The position numbers and the translations under genes were made by a program. The notes beneath the pieces are model-generated. The model had not been told where the DNA came from and made no database searches. It was given only the letters and a program-made list of their open reading frames with translations. 64,000 nucleotides of DNA, taken from positions 33,224,636 through 33,288,635 of the forward strand of contig CM072159.1 of assembly GCA_036850595.1 (NCBI GenBank), given 5' to 3'. The stretch comes from Rhyacichthys aspro (lineage: Eukaryota > Chordata > Actinopteri > Gobiiformes > Rhyacichthyidae). Positions 25,601 to 34,600 of this stretch are shown here, one piece after another (positions within the stretch are counted from its first letter, which is position 1; the number at the start of each line of letters is the position of its first letter).

Positions 25601-28600
25601 AACAGGTTTTAGTTGGATTTGAACAGGTTTTAGTTTGATTTGAACAGGTTTTAGTTGGATTTGAACAGGTTTTAGTTGGATTTGAACAGGTTTTAGTTGG
25701 ATTTGAACAGGTTTTAGTTGGATTTGAACAGGTTTTAGTTGGATTTGAACAGGTTTTAGTTGGATTTGAACAGGTTTTAGTTGGATTTGAACAGGTTTTA
25801 GTTGGATTTGAACAGGTTTTAGTTGGATTTGAACAGGTTTTAGTTGGATTTGAACAGGTTTAGTTGGATTTGAACAGGTTTTAGTTGGATTTGAACAGGT
25901 TTTAGTTGGATTTGAACAGGTTTAGTTGGATTTGAACAGGTTTTAGTTGGATTTGAACAGGTTTTATTTAGATTTGAACAGGTTTTAGTTGGATTTGAAC
26001 AGGTTTTAGTTGGATTTGAACAGGTTTTAGTTGGATTTGAACAGGTTTTAGTTGGATTTGAACAGGTTTAGTTGGATTTGAACAGGTTTTAGTTGGATTT
26101 GAACAGGTTTTAGTTGGATTTGAACAGGTTTTAGTTGGATTTGAACAGGTTTTAGTTGGATTTGAACAGGTTTTAGTTGGATTTGAACAGGTTTTAGTTG
26201 GATTTGAACAGGTTTTAGTTGGATTTGAACCTTCTAGGTAAACACATGCATCTATTTGATCGCCTCACCTGTAAAAGGCTGTACTTTCTGAGACAAAATG
26301 GACATTTGACATGGATTCTACATTTAATTAACCAGGAGTGAGTCCTAACCACTTCTTTAATCTGCTCTCAACACCTGACAGAGCTCCGGCCGCCTCTCCA
26401 TATTTTCCCGCTCCAGACCCGTGGCATTTTAAAGTAATTTGACCCCTGCCTTGCCCCGCTCTTAATCTCAGCGGGTTCGTGAGCGGCTGAAACGGTCCTG
26501 CTCGAGCCCCAGAGGCGTCTTCGACCACAGCAATCACAGACTCCTGAAGGGGCCAATTACAAACGCCCCGGACGCTGCTCGAATTTACATCTTATCTCTG
26601 CAAATGTCAGCGTCCTGCTTATTAACCGTCACTCCCACTCTGCCATTTTTACTCAAATCTGCCGCTCAACCTTTTAAATTTGTTGTCAAATGTTTGTTCG
26701 AAGCAGTACAACGGGATTTTAGAGGTGTTTTAATCGTCAGCAGTGATCTGAAGGCTGTTGATTGGACGATAGAGGTTTTATTTGGATTTGAAATGGTTTT
26801 AGTTGGATATGAAATGGTTTTAGTTGGGTTTGAACAGGTTTTAGTTGGATTTTAAATGGTTTTAGTTGGATTTGAACAGGTTTTAGTTGGATTTTAAATG
26901 GTTTTAGTTGGATTTGAACAGGTTTTAGTTGGATTTTAAATGGTTTTAGTTGGATTTGAACAGGTTTTAGTTGGGTTTGAAATGGTTGTATTTGGATTTG
27001 AACAGGTTTTAGTTGGAATTTAAATGGTTTTAGTTGGATTTGGAGAATTTTTAGATGGATTATATCAGGTTGTAGTTGCAATTGTGCAAGTTTTTGTTGG
27101 ATTTAAACAGGTTTTATTTGGATTTCAATTGGTTCTACCTGGATTTGGAGAAGGTTTGTGTCCAGAAGAGGGCGCTGTGTCAGTGAAATAGACCTGATTC
27201 TACTGATCTCAGGTTAAAGAATCATCAACATGAGACAGAATATATATTTGGGGATCAAAGTTACTTAGGGTGGCTTTAAATTATCGAACAATTAATAAAA
27301 ATTCACGAAAATATGTTGGATGTACTGCAATAATAATATATTCAGATGTATAAATAAATTACTTTTTTACTTTTTTTTAATCTTAATAACAATTAAGATA
27401 AATAAATAAGATCAACTATTTGGTGCAAGTAATAGTAATAAAGTAGTAATAAAAAAACAAGTAATAAATATTTTTTTCTAAAGTTTTGTAATTATTGGGA
27501 AATTGATGAAATTGAAATAGTAATTCAATGTTTAGGATAAACTAATAATAACCGTTGATTCAGACCATTCTCTCTGTTTTTAAAAATAATACAAAATTAA
27601 AATGAGCAGGCTTTTATTATATACAAGCTTAACAATTATTGCATATACTGTTTATTAATTATATAATAGTAAAAATAGATGGGTGCAGTTCAGTTTGGGA
27701 CAGTTAACTGATTATTGTTATTAGTCTTATTGGTACAAATATAAACCGTTGTGTCCAGGGAGGTGGTACATCCGTGAGGGCTGCCTGAAGGTGGTGCCCC
27801 CTAAAGGAAAGGAGGCCAAAGCAAAGATGTTCTTCCTGTTCTCGGACGTCCTGCTGCAGACCACGCGCTGCAGCTCTCTACATCCCACCAACGGGGACAA
27901 GTTTGAGGTTCAGCGGGCCTTTCCTCTGAAGGACTGCTCCGTGGAGAAGGTGTTCGGCCACACTCGCAGTCAGGGAGGCCTGCTCAGCGTGAGTTCCAGC
28001 CCGACACAACACCAGGATAAATCTCATTTCATTCTGATTCAACAATAATACACTTCATTTTCTGCTTCACCGGAGTCACTTGGACACAAAAAATGCTCTT
28101 TTAAAGATTTCCATTGAAAAAATATGTTTGAATTTTCTGAATTTTTAACCCCTTAAATGCAGTTTTAGCCATTAAAAACTCTTTGTTTAATTTGTGATGT
28201 GTTGACCCTCTAAAGCTGCTGTAGTTGTAGTTTTGACCCTCTAAAGCTGCTGTAGTTGTAGTTTTGACCCTCTAAAGCTGCTGTAGTTGTAGTTTTGACC
28301 CTCTAAAGCTACTGTAGTTGTAGTTTTGACCCTCTAAAGCTGCTGTAGTTGTAGTTTTGACCCTCTAAAGCTGCTGTAGTTGTAGTTTTGACCCTCTAAA
28401 GCTACTGTAGTTGTAGTTTTGACCCTCTAAAGCTGCTGTAGTTGTAGTTTTGACCCTCTAAAGCTGCTGTAGTTGTAGTTTTGACCCTCTAAAGCTGCTG
28501 TAGTTGTAGTTTTGACCCTCTAAAGCTGACCTTATGCGGGGTTGCAAGTTGTGTTTTGACCCTCTAAAGCTACTGTAGTTGTAGTTTTGACCCTCTAAAG

Positions 28601-31600
28601 CTGCTGTAGTTGTAGTTTTGACCCTCTAAAGCTACTGTAGTTGTAGTTTTGACCCTCTAAAGCTACTGTAGTTGTAGTTTTGACCCTCTAAAGCTACTGT
28701 AGTTGTAGTTTTGACCCTCTAAAGCTGCTGTAGTTGTAGTTTTGACCCTCTAAAGCTGCTGTAGTTGTAGTTTTGACCCTCTAAAGCTGCTGTAGTTTAA
28801 ATTTTGACCCTTTAAAGATTGATTCTTCGTAAAAACAAACTCTTGGCTCTAAAACATCGCTCTGACTGCCGTTCGACAGTGTCTAAATGATGCAGATTCC
28901 GTCATGAAACATTCAAAGGCAGAGTCGTGCTTTACTGAGCAGTCACCAAAGCGTTTAGCTGCTGCAGCTTTTCAATATTCATCCCTCAGACTCAGACTCT
29001 ATTAATGCGCCTCTAGACTCTGGGTTTATTTCCAAAGCACATTGTAAACAAACGGATCTGTCTCGTTCATTTAAAAGCTTCATAGTCAAGTCCAAGTCTG
29101 ATCCTGCAGTTAATTTTACAGATTGTATGACATCACAAATGACTCTAGCCAATATTTAAATAATGGACTCTGCAAAAGTAGAGTCACTCAGTTTTGGAAG
29201 TTCTTAGATCTGTTCTTAGTTCTGGACTTGGTCTAAGACTGGACTGGATTTATTAACGGTTCTTGATTATGGGAAAAATTACAATCACATTTTTTTTTGG
29301 TCATTATTGAAATCAGGATTATTTTACACAAATACTTATTGACTTTAGAAATATGTTGGATTTATTGAACAAAACAGTGAATTCTCCTTAAAATAAATAA
29401 TATATTCAGATGTATAAATAAATATCTTAAAAAATAAACTGAAGTAATAATTAAGATAAATAAAAAAATTTAGTGCACTTCCACAATCTCAAGGAAAACG
29501 AATAACAAGCATCAAATAAAAACAAGTAAATAATCTTTTTTTTCTCAATTACGTAGGTTTTGTGATCGTTCAGAGCCAAAATTGAAATTAAAATTTGATT
29601 TATTGCACAGCCCTACCTCTTAGTGTTGGCTGGATGACATGAACCTCACTGTCCTGCTTCTCGGAGGTTTATTAGTGATGGTAAAGCGATGAGACACCAC
29701 TGTATGTTATATTCTCAGGTGGGACGTCCTGCTCTGGCCACTCAAAGATATACGTTTATATAAAAGGCAAAAAAAATCGATCTCCCTACATTTGTGCCTT
29801 ACTTTAAAGGTAGAATAGAAGATGTTTTTGTAAACATTTTTTGTTATATTTTATACATTTGTTTTTACTTGCATATAAGACATCAGAAAATAAGAGGTCT
29901 TGAAAAATAAAATTTATTACATGTCAATTGTGGAAGTGGTGGTGCCTTAAAAACATTAACCAATCAAGAACGCTCTCATGGCGTGTTCTATTGGTCAATC
30001 AGCCTGTCAATCACTCCTGCTACGTGAGGACGGAAGCGTGCGCGTTCACGTATTCTGTTTACAGCTGCTTTTGCGTTGCTACCGTTGAACAGCCTCACTG
30101 TGCAGCTTCACTGTCAGGCACAGACTGCTCCTTCCTGCAGCTCCATTGTCAGGACCACATACTCATTTATTTACCTTTTTTTCTTTTTTCTTTTTCTCTT
30201 TATTTATTTGTGTAGATGGGGGACAGTCTGTTGTCTGAATGTTCGCAAACATCTTCTATTCCACCTTTAACTGAGAACAGCTGATTCTCTTTTTCACAAG
30301 ATCATTGGTTGTGTTGCTTTTAAATCCAGTCTTTCTAGAGTTTCTTAGAGTTCTAGAGGCTAACTCCACAACTTGCACTTGTTTTTCATACTCTCTTTAT
30401 CTCTCTCTTCCTGTTATTTTGTCTTTGCTTTTGTAATTTTGTAACTGTGTTTTATATTTGCTGCTGCGTCTCGGCCACGACTCTCGACTCTCAACGGGAT
30501 TTTCTTGGTTAAATAAAGGTTAAAATGTGGGAAAAATTGTTTTTCCCTTTTTTTAATAAAAGAAGCAGTAAAGGTTACTGCTGCTGTTGGAGGAGAGTGG
30601 GACAAAAAAACTAAATCAGGAATTGGAACTTTTAAATAAAAATCAAATAATTTGCTGGCCTCTTTTTTGCAGCATTAATGTGTGAATAAAGAGCGTCCCT
30701 TCAGTCTGTATTAAACCTCTGAGTGAACACTGCTATCTTTATCCCCTCAGTCTCCGGACCCATCTCCTCTGTCTCTCAGTAAATACATCTTCCTCACTCC
30801 TCCTCCTCTTCGTCCTGTTATCTCCCGCTCGGCTCCGTTTCATTAGCCCCTGCTCCCGGACCCCAGACCCGATGCATACTCAACAGCATTACACCTAATT
30901 TCTCATAAGGACACATTATCGATCGGCGGCCGTTACCTGCTCGCCGTCAGCACTGCTCGGCTCCTCGGGGCCTCCCTCCCACGCCCACATGAAGAATTAA
31001 ACACAAATTAAGTTTGACGGCTGGAAATGCCACGCCAATCTATATGCAAACCTCGAAAAAGGGATCAAATTCATGCTCATTTGATTATTTTCCTCTGCTT
31101 TTTACAGATTTTTGCTTTAGGCCTTTTTTAAATCACAATAGAGCTCACCACAAATGGATATCACTGGATATTTTACCATTTTAATAACTGATTGATCCAG
31201 GTATCTCATACTAAATCGATAAAATCCAGTTACCTTTTTTAATGTTCCACCTTTTAAAAGAAAGAAAACTGTCTTTATTTAGAAGCTAACGGTTTAGTTT
31301 TTCTAAAATGTGATGAACAAAGCAGTTCTGCCTCAATTAAATCTATATGAATCCACCAAAAAATACTGATCTGTGCTCGTTAATGTTTAAAGCAGGAGAG
31401 CGGGACAAGGATTCATTTAATATGTCCAGCTCTGATGGTGTTTAAAGACAAAGGCTGAAGCTAAATCTTACAAGTTTAATAAGACAAACCCACTGTCAGA
31501 TAAGTTTGGCAGAAAAGAAACCTTTGTGTTCATCTGAGAGAAAAAAACAGAGATTACTAATATTTCTCATTTGTAGTTTTTTAATTAAATCTGGGGCTAG

Positions 31601-34600
31601 TGTTTCTTTGGTTTGTGCTGCCCCCTGCTGGCTCCAGCTTTAGCCATTTTTTATTTTCTATTTAGATTTAGTAGTGTCATGTTTTTCTTTCTTCCTACAG
31701 CCACCTGTTGTCCCATAATAACATATTCAGATATTCTTGTCTTATTCTACAGTTTTGTGCCGTATTTCCTCATTAAGAGCAGAACGGGGGCTTTCTTTTG
31801 ACAGGTTTGAAGGTCTGTTGTTGGTTTGTCCTGCCCTCTGCTGGTTTAGGGACACTACTGCAGTCCTGATGATGATTTACAATCAGCCGAGAACACAGAC
31901 TGTCACATGAATCTTCAGCTGAACGTGTTGTCCATGTGAACCCAGATATTTATCAGAGCTGACCTGGGACCACTGGACTAGAGCTGTTTGATTATGGGAA
32001 AAATCATAATCACAGTTATTTTGGTCATGATTGAAATCGCGAATATTTTACACAATTACTCATTGACTTTGGAAATATGTTGGATTTATTGAACAAAACA
32101 GTGAATTGTCCTGAAAATAAATAATATATTCAAATGTATAAATAAACAGAGAATAATTAAGATAAATACATAAGATTAACAATGTAGTGCACTTCCACAA
32201 TCTCATGGAAAACAAGTAACAAGTAATAAATAAGTCATCTCGATTCCATAGGTTTTGTGACCGTGAGGAGCCGAAATTAAAATAAAATTGAACATTTGAT
32301 TAATTGCACAGCCATTTCCTTTATGTTGTTAACATTAATAATAAGATGGCTCAAAGATTTCTACTTCAGAGAAATGCACTGATGGACTTGTGTCTTTGTG
32401 CAGGGTCTTCTGAGAATTTAAAACTAAATTCTGACAGAGACAGAGTAAAAAGAACTCATTTGGAATTATTAGAAGCAGGATTTATCACAGTGTTAGTCTT
32501 TTATAACGACAACGGTAGAAATAGAAGATGTGAACTGATACGAGGCACTTATCTGTCGACATCCATCCAAACATAACCTCTTTCTTCTGTCTTTTTCAGC
32601 TGACTTTCCCTGAAGCCAAGCTGCTGCTGATGTCCAGCGACAAACAGGACTTCAGCGACTGGTGCCAGAGCCTCACTGCAGCCGTCAGGTCCGTACCGTC
32701 AGCCCCAGTCCCACTAAAACCAGTTTAGGTTTAAGTTGGATTTGAATGGGTTTTGGATGGATTTGAATAAGCTTTATCAGGATTTGAACAGGTTTTAACT
32801 GTGTTTGAACAGGTTTTAGAAGGATTTCCCCTGATTTATTGGGATTTGAAGCAGTTTTTGTTGGATTTAAACAGGTTTGAGTTGGATTTCAACAGGTTTT
32901 AGATGGATTTGAATAAGTTTTGGATGGATTTGAACAAGCTTTATCAGAATCTGAACAGGATTTAACTGGGTTTAAACAGGTTTTAGAAAGATTTGCCCTG
33001 ATTTATTGAGATTTGAGTGGCTTTCGTTGGATTTGAGCGGTTTTCGTTGGATTTGAACAGGTTTGAGTTGGATTTGAACAGGTTTTAGATGGATTTGAAC
33101 AAGTTCTGGATGGATTTATACAAACTTTATTTGGATTTGAATAGGTTTTAACTGTGTTTGAACAGGTTTTAGAAGGATTTGCCCTGATTTATTGGGATTT
33201 GAGCGGTTTTCGTTGGATTTGAGTGGTTTTCGTTGGATTTGAACAGGTTTGAGTTGGATTTGAAACAGGTTTGAGTTGGATTTGAACAGGTTTTAGATGG
33301 ATTTATACAAGCCTTATCAGGATTTGAACAGGTTTTAACTGGGTTTAAACAGGTTTAAGATGGATTTGAACAAGTTTTAGATGGATTTTAACCTGATTTA
33401 TTATGATTTGAGGAGGTTTTATTTGGATCTGAACAGCTTTGAGTTGGATTTGAAGAGGTCTGAGTTGGATTTGAACAGGTTTTATGTGGATTTGAAGCAG
33501 TTCTCCAGGTTTTACCACAGGTTTTATTTTGTTTGCGTTGTCCCTACATCAGTCTGAAGAGCTGACATTTCTTTGACGTCCGGTTTCACCGTCGTCCAGA
33601 TTAAACCTGATTAAACCTGATGTGGTCTTCTCCGGGACCTGGACTCTGGCCTCGAGGCCCCTCTGTCGGCCCCAGCATCGATCAGACCTGGGTCCTGGTG
33701 GGTTTCAGTCCTCACACCTCTGACCCCTGTTGGACTAACGAGTCTGTCCTGCGTCTGCGGAGACCGGGCTGTGTCAGAGCGCTCGGAGACGGACCGTAAT
33801 GAGGTCTGGGTCTGGACCGGGGTCAGTCGGACTCGCTCCAGAGACACACCTCTACTCACGGCTGAATTATTGATCGGACAGAGATGAAGTCTGAGCTGAC
33901 AGCTGTGGGTCCATCAACCTCTGACGTCAACACTTTATGGTTTTTTATTTGTAAAAGAACTAAGGTGTGATTGAAACCTCTACAAAACTCAAAAACTTAG
34001 GGTTTGTTTTAGCATTTTTTCACATAAAACAAGGAAATTAACCCAACTTTTAAAGACAGAGTTTTTCTTTGGATTAGAACAGGTTTGAGTTGGATTTGAA
34101 CAGGTTTGAGTTGGATTTGAAGACAAAAACAAGGAAATTAACCCAGCTTTTAAAGACAGTTCATCTGGTTTGACAGATGCTCACATATTGAATCAAAGAG
34201 ATTTTATACTTTAAAAAAGGCTGTTTAAAGTTCCAGTTCCTGATTTAGTTTTTTTGTCCCGGTCTCAGATCCTGTAATTATCTCTGTCTCATTAAACACT
34301 GAAGCAACATTTATCCATGTTTCATTTGCTGCTGTTTCTCTATTTTTATCTTTTTTGAGCTGTTTCTCTGTAAAATAAGACGTATTTCCAACAGAATAAC
34401 CCATTTCCTTGGTTTATTTCCTTGTTCCTTCGTTGTTGACATCAGTGTCGACCAATGGGAGCGCTCCTTTTTACCAGAAGTGAGCTGTGATTGGACAAAA
34501 TCCTGCTGTGGACTGATCATTCTCATCTATTAAAATCCTTCATTATAAAGACTAGATCACGTCTTAAGGTCTCATTTTTTCAGACGATTCCTGTTACAAT

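Larger units (their letters stand above)
28813..32599. other. arhgef39 intron 7, mostly unique
   Basis: Apart from two hAT-like elements and a family A fragment (about 30530-30640), no gene is supported. The block at about 30690-31070 is GC-rich with conserved-looking sequence. Overlapping open frames at 29928-30270 carry no known domain. Confidence 0.4.

Noticed and set aside
20606..26235. CRISPR-like arrays
   Set aside because: The units are contiguous with no unique spacers, and the genome is eukaryotic.
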